A stretch of 31,587 bases of DNA from Clostridia bacterium (GTDB lineage Bacteria > Bacillota_A > Clostridia > Christensenellales > Aristaeellaceae): contig JAFZQK010000069.1 of NCBI GenBank assembly GCA_017620455.1, positions 1 through 31,587 of the forward strand, in the 5' to 3' direction. Shown here piece by piece: positions 1 through 8,300 of the stretch; position 1 is the stretch's first letter, and each line of letters begins with the position of its first letter. The notes under the pieces were generated by a model, which saw nothing but the letters and a program-made list of their open reading frames with translations, did not search any database and was not told where the DNA came from. A program made the position numbers and the translations under genes.

Positions 1-324
1 CCCAGCCAGCTTTCCGGCGGGCAGAAGCAGCGCCTCGCCATCGTCCGCGACCTGTGCATGGAGCCGGAAGTGATGCACTTTGACGAGCCCACCAGCGCCC
101 TGGACCCGGAAATGGTGGGCGAGGTGCTGGACGTGATGAAGCAGCTGGCCCAGGCGGGCATGACCATGGTGGTGGTGACCCACGAAATGGGCTTCGCCCG
201 GGAGGTGGCCGACCGGGTGCTGTTCATGGACGAAGGCCAGATCGTGGAGGAAGGCACGCCGGAGGAAATCTTCTCCCATCCCGCCCAGCAGCGCACCAGG
301 GATTTTCTCAATAAAGTGCTGTGA
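1..324 (+). CDS. Polar amino-acid ABC transporter ATP-binding protein (GlnQ/HisP family), 3' part
   Basis: The reading frame is open from base 1, so only the last 107 residues are present. The ABC signature LSGGQ is at residues 4-8, the Walker B region ([14 protein letters not shown]) at about 24-37, and the switch histidine ([10 protein letters not shown]) at about 56-65. The ending [12 protein letters not shown] is typical of the GlnQ/GltL/HisP ATPases that power polar amino-acid import from the inner face of the membrane. The Walker A motif and Q-loop lie outside the window. The stretch after the signature reads [17 protein letters not shown], where the family usually has IARALAMxPxVMLFDEP. 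The core catalytic D and E are intact, so I expect a working ATPase. The substrate cannot be told from this fragment. A clear intrinsic terminator follows at 420-456, so this is probably the last gene of its operon. Confidence 0.93.
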   Translation, partial: PSQLSGGQKQRLAIVRDLCMEPEVMHFDEPTSALDPEMVGEVLDVMKQLAQAGMTMVVVTHEMGFAREVADRVLFMDEGQIVEEGTPEEIFSHPAQQRTRDFLNKVL

Positions 325-345
325 GTGTTAATTGGTGATTGTACT

Positions 346-410
346 GGGGAAAACCGTTCTTTCGGGGCGAAAAAACGGTTCCCCCAGACCCCTTTCCAAG
401 AAAGCCGGCT
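346..410. repeat. Intergenic hairpin repeat, copy A
   Basis: An imperfect inverted repeat runs from GGGGAAAACCGTT to AACGGTTCCCC (346-385). It is followed by a conserved flank, GACCCCTTTCCAAGAAAGCCGG. The reverse complement matches copy B at 11258-11322 and, less well, copy C at 19622-19672 over both stem and flank. It sits between the ABC ATPase stop and the real terminator, and has no U-run of its own. Confidence 0.7.
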
Positions 411-419
411 AAAGATGAA

Positions 420-456
420 CCCCGGAAAAACATTTCTGCTTTTCCGGGGCTTTTTT
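420..456 (+). terminator. Rho-independent terminator after the ABC transporter gene
   Basis: The stem CCCCGGAAAA / TTTTCCGGGG (420-429 with 440-449, 10 perfect pairs) is followed by C and TTTTTT (451-456). The U-run is on the plus strand only. The rho-like gene converging from the right therefore gets little help from it. Confidence 0.9.
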
Positions 457-497
457 ATGTAGATCGCGTTTCTTCCTTTTGCCAGATCCGCGCCCGA

Positions 498-2234
498 TCA
501 GCCTTTTTCCCGCAACTGTGCGGCTTCCTCCTGATCCTTCTGGCTCAGGATCAGATCGCTTTTTTCCGTCCGGGAGGCGTCCTCGTTCAGGGCGGAGAAA
601 TCCGCGTTCACATCCAGGGTGCAGTTGATGTACCGTCGGATCTCGTTCACCAGCGCGTGGTCCGGCCGGGCTTCGGAGACCTCGGCCGTGGTGACCAGGG
701 TGATGCTGCCACCCTCCTTGAGGCACCGGGCAATGCCCAGGAAACGCTTCACCCGGGTCACGGCGGTGGGGCTGGCCCCTTCCTCCGGCTGGGGCCGGGC
801 CAGGGGGATCCAGACGCGGCAGATCCGGTTCAGGCTGTCGGAAAGGATCACCACGTCCTTCTTTTCTTCCGCCAGGCGCATGGCCCGCTCCATCACCAGC
901 TCCACCACCCGGCCCTGTACCTCCAGGGGCTGGTCGAAGGAGGTGCATACGATCTCGCCGGGGGCGTTTTCCTGCATCCAGGTGATATCCTCGGGGCGCT
1001 GATCCACCAGCAGGATCATCAGATGGGCCTTGCTGTGGCTGCGGTCCACCGCCACGGCCAGCTGCCGCAGTAGTTCCAGCCGGTCGGCCCCCGCGGGGGA
1101 GGTGAGCAGCGCCCGCTGGCCGAGGCCGATGGGGGCCAGCAGGTCGATCTGCCGCATCAGCCCGTCGGTGGCCCGGGGGGCGTGCAGCGTGAGCCGCTTG
1201 GTGGGATATACCGGCGTCAGGTCCTCAAACCGGGGGCGCTGCTCCGTCTCTTCGGCGGCGCGGCCGTTGATCTCGGTGATGTAGAGCATGGCGCTGAAAC
1301 GGTCGCTGTCCTTCTGGGGCTTGGTTTTGCCCACCACATAATCGCCGGAGCGCAGGGAGAAACGCCGGATCTGGGCGTTGGCGATGTATACGTCGCCCTT
1401 GCCGGGACGGTACTGGCTGGCCCGCAGGAAGCCGTAGCCGTCGGGATGCACGTCCAGCACGCCTTCGCCGTCGCCGCATTCCCCGGCGGCCAGGATCTCG
1501 GCGATGCTGGGGCCGGCGGGCGCCTGGGGCTGATAATCCTGCCGGGGCTGGTAATCCTGGCGGGGGGCATAATCCTGCCGGGGCTGGTAATCCTGGCGGG
1601 GCGCATAGTCCTGCCGGGGCTGATAATCCTGGGCGTAGGGCGCGTGGGCCTCGGGCGTCCGGGGCGCTTCCTGAGGGGCGGATTCGGCGGGGCCGAAGCG
1701 CACGGGGTAGGAAGGCTGGGCAGGCTGGGGCCGGGCCCCGCCCTGCGCGGAGGCGTCGGGACGGCCGTAGGTCCTCTCCGTGCCGGCGGCGGGCCGGGTG
1801 TTCCAGCCCGGGGCGGCGGTGTGCCGCGGGGCCGCGGGGGCCTGGTACGCCCGGGGATTGTGCCAGGCCCGGGAGCCTTCCATGGTGAAGGCCGGGGCCT
1901 TGGCGGAAATGGTGGACAGGGAAGAGGTGGCCGGGGCGGCGGCGCCGGTGGGCACGGGGGTCCGCGGCATGCGGGGCGCGGCGGTCAGGGCGGGATTGGG
2001 GGTCAGCACGGGGATATCGTCCTCGTCGTCCTCCGGCTCGTCATCGGTGATCAGCACCGCGCTGCGCACGGGGCGCGCGGGGGCGCTCTCCTCCGCGGGA
2101 GCGTTTTCCTCCACGGCGGATTGCAGCTTTTCGATGATGCCCTGCTTGTTGATGCCGGCGCCCAGCTTGACGCCCATTTCCTTGGCCTTCTGGCGCAGCT
2201 CTGCTACGGATAAGCTTTCAAAATCTTCGCTCAT
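498..2234 (-). CDS. Degenerate Rho-family protein (transcription termination factor Rho homologue lacking ATPase motifs)
   Basis: The 578-residue product has full Rho architecture: a Rho N-terminal/SAP-like helix domain (about 6-40), a long acidic then Pro/Gln/Ala-rich linker (45-245), a cold-shock RNA-binding domain (about 255-330, DGYGFLR), and the RecA-like domain (about 335-578, starting RPRFEDLTPVYPTKRL). The ATPase centre is not conserved. Where Rho has APPKAGKT, this has TSPAGADRLE (378-387), with no GK[ST]. The catalytic DERPEE is DQRPED (Q412). The SGG[LV]D Q-loop, the GTGNMEL R-loop and the arginine-finger region are replaced. The Walker B aspartate (LSDSLNR, about 464-470) remains. 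The start was set at 2234 because AAGGAGG lies just upstream; a start at 2255 would precede that site. I infer an RNA-binding protein that cannot hydrolyse ATP by the normal Rho mechanism. It is possibly a second Rho or a regulator. It could still be annotated simply as Rho. Confidence 0.88.
   Translation of the reverse strand: MSEDFESLSVAELRQKAKEMGVKLGAGINKQGIIEKLQSAVEENAPAEESAPARPVRSAVLITDDEPEDDEDDIPVLTPNPALTAAPRMPRTPVPTGAAAPATSSLSTISAKAPAFTMEGSRAWHNPRAYQAPAAPRHTAAPGWNTRPAAGTERTYGRPDASAQGGARPQPAQPSYPVRFGPAESAPQEAPRTPEAHAPYAQDYQPRQDYAPRQDYQPRQDYAPRQDYQPRQDYQPQAPAGPSIAEILAAGECGDGEGVLDVHPDGYGFLRASQYRPGKGDVYIANAQIRRFSLRSGDYVVGKTKPQKDSDRFSAMLYITEINGRAAEETEQRPRFEDLTPVYPTKRLTLHAPRATDGLMRQIDLLAPIGLGQRALLTSPAGADRLELLRQLAVAVDRSHSKAHLMILLVDQRPEDITWMQENAPGEIVCTSFDQPLEVQGRVVELVMERAMRLAEEKKDVVILSDSLNRICRVWIPLARPQPEEGASPTAVTRVKRFLGIARCLKEGGSITLVTTAEVSEARPDHALVNEIRRYINCTLDVNADFSALNEDASRTEKSDLILSQKDQEEAAQLREKG
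1527..1628 (-). repeat. Tandem 21-bp coding repeats in the rho-like linker
   Basis: About five in-frame 21-bp units encode alternating DYQPRQ and DYAPRQ heptads (residues 203-236). The product is low in complexity, rich in Tyr, Gln, Pro and Arg, and predicted disordered. It sits directly before the RNA-binding domain. Copy number probably varies between strains. Confidence 0.85.
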
Positions 2235-2293
2235 GGGTTCCTCCTTGAAACGCAATGGGTGAATGCGGACCGGCGCGGCGGAAATAAAGATGG

Positions 2294-2326
2294 AAAAAGA
2301 CTTATGGGGCGATCACCGATAAGCCT
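2294..2326 (-). terminator. Candidate attenuator hairpin in the rho-like leader
   Basis: On the minus strand AGGCTTAT (2326-2319) pairs with ATAAGTCT (2305-2298, one G-U pair). The loop contains GGTGATCGCC, which is itself almost self-complementary, and TTTTT runs on downstream (2298-2294). It lies about 60 nt before the start codon. Leader attenuation of rho is known in E. coli; that it happens here is inference. Confidence 0.4.
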
Positions 2327-2433
2327 TTGGCACCGGGGCCTTATTTTCCGTCCTTCCGTTTCATGTGAAATGTTTTGACCTCGCTTTGAAAAATGGGATG
2401 CATGGGGGCAAAAATGGGCCGGTCGATGGGCTG

Positions 2434-2462
2434 ATTATATCAGATATCCGCCGCCATTTCAA
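2434..2462 (-). promoter_or_regulatory. Sigma-A promoter of the rho-like gene
   Basis: Minus-strand TTGAAA (2462-2457), a 17-bp spacer and TATAAT (2439-2434), with TGA before the -10 giving an extended -10. Expected transcription start is near 2427, leaving a leader of about 190 nt. Confidence 0.75.
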
Positions 2463-2542
2463 CGGCTCCGACAAAATTCGTAGGCTCGTCACAAAAAAAT
2501 TTACAGATCCTTTACAGATTGCATAGCCCCGGGCGGCTTTTT

Positions 2543-3871
2543 TCATTTTCCCACGCAGAAACGGGAAAAAATCTCGTCCAGCAGCTGATCGTCCACCTGA
2601 TCCCCGGTGATGCGGCCCAGCGCGCCCAGCGCCTCCTGAAGATCGATGGCCGCCAGGTCCACGGGCTGTCCGGCGGCGCAGGCGTCCGCGGCGGCCCGGA
2701 GGGAGGCGGCGGCTTGCCGGGCCAGGCGCATATGGCGCTCCTGGGTCAGTTCGCTTTCCCCGGCTCCGGCCCCGAAGGCGGCGATGCGCTTTTCCAGGGC
2801 GGCGATGCCTTCTCCCGTGACGGCGGAAACCACGGCGGGGCCGTCGAAATCCCCGGGGGAGAGGACGGCCTCCCGGTCGCACTGATTGAGCACGATGATC
2901 CGGGGCGCGTCCCGGGTGTCCCGGAGCAGCTGCCGGTCCTCGTCGGTGAGGGGGCGGGAGGAATCGAACACCGCCAGCACCACGTCCGCCCCAGCGATGG
3001 CCCGGCGCGCCCGGGAAACGCCGATGCGCTCAATGGGGTCGCTGCCCTCCCGGAGCCCGGCGGTATCGGAAATGCGCACCCGCAGCCCGTCGATCATCAC
3101 GTCCGCGCGGATCACATCCCGGGTGGTGCCGGGGATATCGGTAACGATGGCGGCCTCCTGCCGGGCCAGGGCGTTGAGCAGGCTGGATTTGCCCACGTTG
3201 GGCCGTCCGCACAGCACCGCTTCCAGCCCGTGGCGGGCGATGCGGGCGCCCCGCTCGTCGCAGGCGGCGTCCAATTTTTCCGCCAGGGCGCGGGCTCCGG
3301 CTTCCAGGCCGGCGGCCGCTTCCTCCCAGGTGATCTCCTCGGGGTAGTCGATGGCCGCCGCCGCGCCGGAGAGCAGGGAAAGCAGCTCCTCCTGGGCGGT
3401 GCGGATGAAGGCGCTCACCCCGCCGTCCAGCTGACGCACGGCGGCCCGGGCCGCCCGCTTCCCTTCGGCGGAGATCAGGTCCATCACGGCCTCGGCGCGG
3501 CTCAGGTCGATCCGGCCGTTGAGGAAGGCCCGGCGGGTGAATTCCCCGGGCTCCGCCGCCCGGGCGCCCAGGCGGTACAGGGCGGAAAGCACGCTTTGAG
3601 CCGCCCAATCCCCGCCGTGGAGGTGGATCTCCGCCACGTCCTCCCGGGTGTAGCTCCGGGGCGCGCGGAACAGAACGGCCATGCACTCATCCAGGGTCTC
3701 GCCCTGAAAAACGGCGTGGCCGTAGTACATCCGGTGGCTTTCCCAGGGGCGGACGGGGGAAACGAGCGCGCTCAGAAGCGCTTCCGCTTCCGGCCCGCTG
3801 ACGCGCACGATGGCGATGCCGCCTTCTCCCGGGGCGGTGGCGAGGGCGCAGATGGTATCGGTGGGCTGCAT
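2543..3871 (-). CDS. mnmE: tRNA uridine-5-carboxymethylaminomethyl modification GTPase MnmE
   Basis: MnmE works with MnmG to install the (carboxymethyl)aminomethyl group on U34 of certain tRNAs, using folate-bound one-carbon units and GTP hydrolysis. The 442 residues match the family length. The N-terminal folate-binding TrmE domain is at about 5-118 (DTICALATAPGEGGIAIVRVSG). The G domain carries G1 GRPNVGKS (222-229), G2 TDIPGTTRD (244-252), G3 DTAGLRE (269-275) and G4 NQCD (329-332). The C-terminal CVGK supplies the conserved cysteine. It follows the HD hydrolase by 6 bp and is the last gene of the dnaE operon. I see no MnmG (GidA) in the window. In many Firmicutes mnmE sits with mnmG and rnpA near the origin; here it is elsewhere. 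Confidence 0.97.
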   Translation of the reverse strand: MQPTDTICALATAPGEGGIAIVRVSGPEAEALLSALVSPVRPWESHRMYYGHAVFQGETLDECMAVLFRAPRSYTREDVAEIHLHGGDWAAQSVLSALYRLGARAAEPGEFTRRAFLNGRIDLSRAEAVMDLISAEGKRAARAAVRQLDGGVSAFIRTAQEELLSLLSGAAAAIDYPEEITWEEAAAGLEAGARALAEKLDAACDERGARIARHGLEAVLCGRPNVGKSSLLNALARQEAAIVTDIPGTTRDVIRADVMIDGLRVRISDTAGLREGSDPIERIGVSRARRAIAGADVVLAVFDSSRPLTDEDRQLLRDTRDAPRIIVLNQCDREAVLSPGDFDGPAVVSAVTGEGIAALEKRIAAFGAGAGESELTQERHMRLARQAAASLRAAADACAAGQPVDLAAIDLQEALGALGRITGDQVDDQLLDEIFSRFCVGK

Positions 3872-3877
3872 AGGGGT

Positions 3878-4444
3878 TCAGCCTTTCTCGGTGTCGATTT
3901 TGCGCAGGGTGTCCTGCAGGATCTCCTGCCTGAGCGCCGTCAGCCAGGGGGAAAAGGCGGCGGCGTCGAAGGCGTAGGTTTTGTTGAGGGAGTATTCGTT
4001 TTCCGACCAGGTGGACAGGGGCGATTCGTTGTGCTGGATCAGGGCTTCCATTTTGTCCAGCGCCTTGTATACCCGGGCTTCCCGGGTTTCCTGGGCGTCC
4101 ATTTCCCGGTACAGCGCCGCCATTTCCGCCGAAACGCCGGCGGGCAGGGAGCGCACCCAGTTTTCCAGCAGGGAATCCTCCGTTTTCCGGTCCGCGTCGG
4201 TTTTTCTGAACACGGGGATATCGCCGGTGAAGCATTCCCCCAGATCGTGGATCAGGCACATGTGGATCACCCGGTCCGTGTCCAGATCCGGGAATTCGTC
4301 CCGGAGCAGAAAGGCCATCAGCGCCAGCCGCCAGCTGTGCTCCGCCACGCTTTCCACCCGGCCTTTGGCGGTGGTGCAGTGGCGGGGCGTATCCTTGAGC
4401 CGCTCCGCCGTGTGGAGGATGGAAAGGTATTCTTTCGCGTTCAT
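3878..4444 (-). CDS. HD-domain phosphohydrolase, YfbR/HDDC2-like
   Basis: The 188-residue soluble protein has the HD metal-binding pattern: VAEHSWR at about 31-37 (first His), HDLGE at about 66-70 (HD pair) and a distal Asp in the C-terminal half (KALDKMEALIQ). The relatives I recognise, bacterial YfbR and eukaryotic HDDC2, remove phosphate from 5'-deoxynucleotides. That activity is plausible here but unproven. The start is fixed by an ATGA overlap with the stop of the upstream histidine kinase, which implies translational coupling. Longer upstream readings of the frame would lie inside the kinase gene. Being in a transcript with the replicative polymerase fits a nucleotide-pool job, but that is inference. 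Confidence 0.88.
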   Translation of the reverse strand: MNAKEYLSILHTAERLKDTPRHCTTAKGRVESVAEHSWRLALMAFLLRDEFPDLDTDRVIHMCLIHDLGECFTGDIPVFRKTDADRKTEDSLLENWVRSLPAGVSAEMAALYREMDAQETREARVYKALDKMEALIQHNESPLSTWSENEYSLNKTYAFDAAAFSPWLTALRQEILQDTLRKIDTEKG

Positions 4445-5331
4445 GGCTGCTTTTCCTCTTCTTCCGCGGCCTTGAGCACCTTGGGCACGAAGCCGGAAAA
4501 GGCGGTGGAGCCCTCGCTGCTTTCCACGGTCAGGTCCCCGGCGGCGCCGCGCATGGTTTCCCGGGCGATATAGAGGCCCATGCCCCGGCCCTCGCCCTTG
4601 CCGGACACCCCGGCCTCGAAGATGGCGGCGCGGTTCTTTTCGGGGATCATGGGGCCGTTGTTCCGGACGGTGAAGGAGAAGCTCTTCACGTCCTCCGAAA
4701 GCGCGATCCACAGGCAGGGATGCTCCGTCCCTTCCAGGGCGTCCATGGCGTTGTCGATCAGGTTGGACAGCACCCGGCACATTTCCCACGCCGGCAGGGG
4801 CAGCTCCTTCCAGGAGGCGTTCACATCCAATTCCACCCGGATGCCGCGCTTTTCCGCCTCCGTCACTTTGGCCCGCAGCAGGGCGTTCACCGGGGCGCAG
4901 GCGGTTTTCATGGTGCGGCTGACGGAGCGGATATCGCCGTAGACCTGCTCGATGTATTGGTTGGCCTCGTCGTATTCCCGCATTTCGATCAGGCTGTACA
5001 CCACCTGCAGGTGATTGAGAAAATCGTGGCGCTGGGCCCGCAGGGCGGTGTTCAGGTCCGTCATCTGGGTGACGGTCTCATCCAGGCCCTGGAGCTTTAC
5101 GGACATCCGGACGGCCTTTGCAGCCTCCCGGATGTCCATGACCGCGCCCCAGGTGACGGCGATGGCCAGCGCCAGCACCAGGATGTCGCCCAGGGGACCG
5201 TTGAGCATTTTATTGAAACGGTCGTTGAGCACCAGCACCGCCAGCGCCACCACCGCCGCGATCTCCATGGCGTTGATGACGATGACGTACAGCGCGGCCT
5301 TGCGCAGATTGAACTGTGGCTGGATCTTCAC
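4441..5331 (-). CDS. Membrane sensor histidine kinase with Spo0B-type (SPOB_a) dimerisation helix
   Basis: Two membrane segments (about 12-35 and 47-66) have almost no loop between them, so there is no extracellular sensor domain. A helical linker leads to the phospho-acceptor motif RHDFLNHLQ (His102), the Spo0B-type box also found in CitA/DcuS and AgrC kinases. The GHKL ATPase follows, with N-box NLIDNAMDAL (190-199) and glycine-rich GKGEGRGMGLYIAR (244-257). All key residues look intact. The start is GTG at 5331, chosen because AAGGAG lies 8 nt upstream and the nearer ATG runs into a stop. It begins 26 bp after dnaE. No response regulator is encoded in the window, so the kinase is an orphan here. 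A sporulation-phosphorelay role is possible but unsupported beyond the H-box type. Confidence 0.9.
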   Translation of the reverse strand: MKIQPQFNLRKAALYVIVINAMEIAAVVALAVLVLNDRFNKMLNGPLGDILVLALAIAVTWGAVMDIREAAKAVRMSVKLQGLDETVTQMTDLNTALRAQRHDFLNHLQVVYSLIEMREYDEANQYIEQVYGDIRSVSRTMKTACAPVNALLRAKVTEAEKRGIRVELDVNASWKELPLPAWEMCRVLSNLIDNAMDALEGTEHPCLWIALSEDVKSFSFTVRNNGPMIPEKNRAAIFEAGVSGKGEGRGMGLYIARETMRGAAGDLTVESSEGSTAFSGFVPKVLKAAEEEEKQP

Positions 5332-5357
5332 TCCTTCATCTCCTTACGGGCGGTTTT

Positions 5358-8300
5358 TCAGGCCTTGCGGACGGCCCTCACATCCTCCGGCGGCAAAAGC
5401 GAAAGCAGCGAGCGCCGGGCGTTTTCGCATTCGGACACCCACAGCTCCGGGGGGAACAGCAGGGTGATGCCCTCCTCCGGCAGGTTCATGTACACCGGCG
5501 TTGGGCCGGGGGCGCCGGCCGCCAATCCGGAAAGGATTTCCCGCACCGCGGGGATCTGATCCCGGCGCAGGCGCAGATAGAGCTTTTCCGGGGCGGCCTT
5601 CGCTTTCTGGGCGTCGGTCATGGGGGGCGGCGCTTCTTTGCTGACGCCCACGGGGACGCCGTGGGCCATAGGCTCGATCACATCGACCAGGAGCTTTGGG
5701 TCCTCGTCCTCCCGGACGGACAGTTTGCCCGTCAACAGCACCGCCTGGTCGGCGGCGATCTCCCGGTGGAAGCGCTCGTACACCCGGGGGAACAGCAGGC
5801 ATTCCACCTGGCCGGTCTGGTCCTCCAGGGTGAGGAAGCCCATCATGGCGCCCTTCCTGGTGGCCTTGCCGTGGGTCTCCACGATGATGCCGCCCATGGT
5901 GACCCGCTTCCCGTCCTCGGACAAGCCCTGGTCCTCCCGTTCGGAAAGGGCGGCCAGATCCGCGGTGGAGAAGCTCAGATGCTTCATGGAATCGGCGTAT
6001 TCGTCCAGGGGATGGGCGGAGCAGTAAACCCCCGTCATTTCCTTTTCCTGGGCCAACAGCTCCTTGAGGGGGTATTCCGGCAGATCGGGATAGGTTTCCG
6101 GCGAAATCATGCTTTCCGCGGGCTGGCCGAAATCGAAAAGGGAAAGCTGGCCGGACACATTCTGCTTGCGCTGGTTCGCCCGGGCATCCATGGCGCTTTC
6201 AAACACCGCCAGGCACTGGGCGCGCTTCGCGCCAAGGCCGTCGAAGCACCCCGCCTTGATCAGGCTTTCCACGGCGCGCTTGTTCACGTCCTCGCCGCTC
6301 ACGCGTCGGCAGAAATCGAAAATATCCCGGAAGGGGCCGTGGGCCTGCCGCTCCTGCACGATGCTTTCCACCGCCTTGTCGCCCACGTTCTTGACCCCGC
6401 CCATGCCGAAGCGGATGCCCTGCTTTCCGTTTTCCTGGGCATCCACGGTGAAGGGGCGGAAGGAGGAATTGATCCGGGGGGGCAGGATGGGGATGCCCTT
6501 CTGGCGGCAGTAGTAGATATAGGCCGCGATCTTGGCGGCGTTGCCGGTGACGGAATTCATCAGCGCGGCCATGAACTCCGCCGGATAATGATATTTCAGA
6601 TAGCCCGTCTGCAGGGCCACCACGGCGTAGCAGGCGGCGTGGGGCTTGTTGAAGGCATAGGAGGCGAAGGCGGTCATTTCGTCGAAGATGGATTCGGCGG
6701 TTTCCGCGGGGATGCCCTTCGAAACGGCGCCGGGGATGTGATCCTCCTCGCTGCCGTAGACGAAATTCTTCCGCTCCTTGGCCATCACGTCCTTTTTCTT
6801 TTTGGCCATGGCCCGGCGCACCAGATCGCTGCGGCCGTAGGAATAGCCCGCCAGGTCCCGCACGATCTGCATCACCTGCTCCTGGTACACCATGCAGCCG
6901 TAGGTCACATCCAGGATGGGGGCCAGCAGGGGGGTTTTGTACTGCACGGTTTCCGGGTGTTCCTTGCCCCGGATATAGCGGGGGATGGATTCCATGGGGC
7001 CGGGACGGTAGAGGGAAATGGCGGCGATGATATCCTCGAAGGTGCGGGGGCGCATGTTGGTAAGGAAGGTGCGCATGCCGCCGCCTTCCAGCTGGAACAC
7101 GCCGTCGGTGTCCCCGGCGCAGATCATGTCGAACACCCCGGGGTCGTCCATGGGGATGTCCTCGGGCTTCAAGCGGATGCCGCGCTTTTCGATCATGTCC
7201 AGGGTGTCCCGGATGACGGTGAGGGTGCGCAGGCCCAGGAAGTCCATTTTCAAAAGCCCCAGCTTTTCGATGATCCCCATGGGGTACTGGGTGGTGATCA
7301 CCTCGTCGTTTTTCTGCAGGGGCACGTAATGCGTCGCCGCCTCCCGGGTGATGAGCACGCCGGCGGCGTGGGTGGAGGCGTGGCGGGGCATGCCCTCCAG
7401 GGTGGATGCGGTGTCGATGAGGCGGCGCACCCGGGGATCGGTGTCGTACATGGTTTTCAGGTCCGCGCTCTGGCTCATGGCCTTTTCCAGGGTCATATCC
7501 AGCGCCATGGGCACGGCTTTGGCCACCTGGTCCACTTCCGCGTAGGAATACCCCAGCACCCGCCCCACGTCCCGAATCACGCCCCGGGCCGCCATGGTGC
7601 CGAAGGTGATGATCTGGCAGACGTGATCGTGGCCGTACTTCCGGGCCACATAGTCGATGACCTCCTGGCGGCGCTCGTAGCAGAAATCCACGTCGATATC
7701 CGGCATGGACACCCTTTCCGGGTTCAGGAAGCGTTCAAAGAGCAGTTGATACCGGAGAGGGTCCAGCATGGTGATGTTCAGGCAGTAGGCCACGATGCTG
7801 CCGGCGCCGCTGCCCCGCCCGGGGCCCACCATGATGCCGTGGTCCTTGGCGTATTTGATGAAATCCCACACGATGAGGAAGTAATCCACGTACCCCATCC
7901 GGATAATGACGCTCAGCTCGTATTCCAGCCGCTCCCGGGCCGCCTGGTCGTCCGGGGCGTAGCGGGCCCGCAACCCCTCCTCGCACAGCCTTCGCAGCAT
8001 GCCCTCCGCCGTTTCCCCTGCGGGCACGTCGTAGCGGGGCAGGTGCACGGTATGGAAATCAAAATCCACCCGGCAGCGCCGGGCGATCTCCTCCGACCGG
8101 GACACGGCGTCCTGCAAATCCGGGAACAGGGCGCGCATCTCTTCCTCGGATTTGACGTACAGCTCCTGGGTGTGCTGGCGCAGGCGCTGGTCGTCCTCCA
8201 GGGTCTTGCCCATCTGGATGCACATGAGCACCTCCTGGGCGTCCGCGTCCTCCCGGCGCAGGTAATGGCAGTCGTTGGTGGCCACCAGGGGCGCGCCGGT

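Larger units (their letters stand above)
2235..2542 (-). other. Non-coding region between mnmE and the rho-like gene
   Basis: This 308-bp gap holds the rho-like promoter (2434-2462), a leader of about 190 nt with a candidate attenuator hairpin (2294-2326), and the ribosome site AAGGAGG just before 2234. On the mnmE side there is a direct repeat of ATCTGTAAA followed by a run of seven T on the minus strand (about 2494-2520). It forms no convincing stem, so I do not call an intrinsic terminator for mnmE. Confidence 0.6.

Noticed and set aside
346..410. Hairpin repeats A, B and C as intrinsic terminators
   Set aside because: None has a U-run on either strand, and copies A and B lie next to genuine terminators.
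1527..1628. CRISPR-like direct repeats
   Set aside because: The repeats are contiguous 21-bp coding units in the rho-like gene, with no unique spacers.
2494..2520. Terminator for mnmE
   Set aside because: There is a T7 run on the minus strand after a direct repeat of ATCTGTAAA, but no inverted repeat before it.
2519..4573. Plus-strand open frame of 684 codons
   Set aside because: Shadow of mnmE and the HD gene; no recognisable motif.
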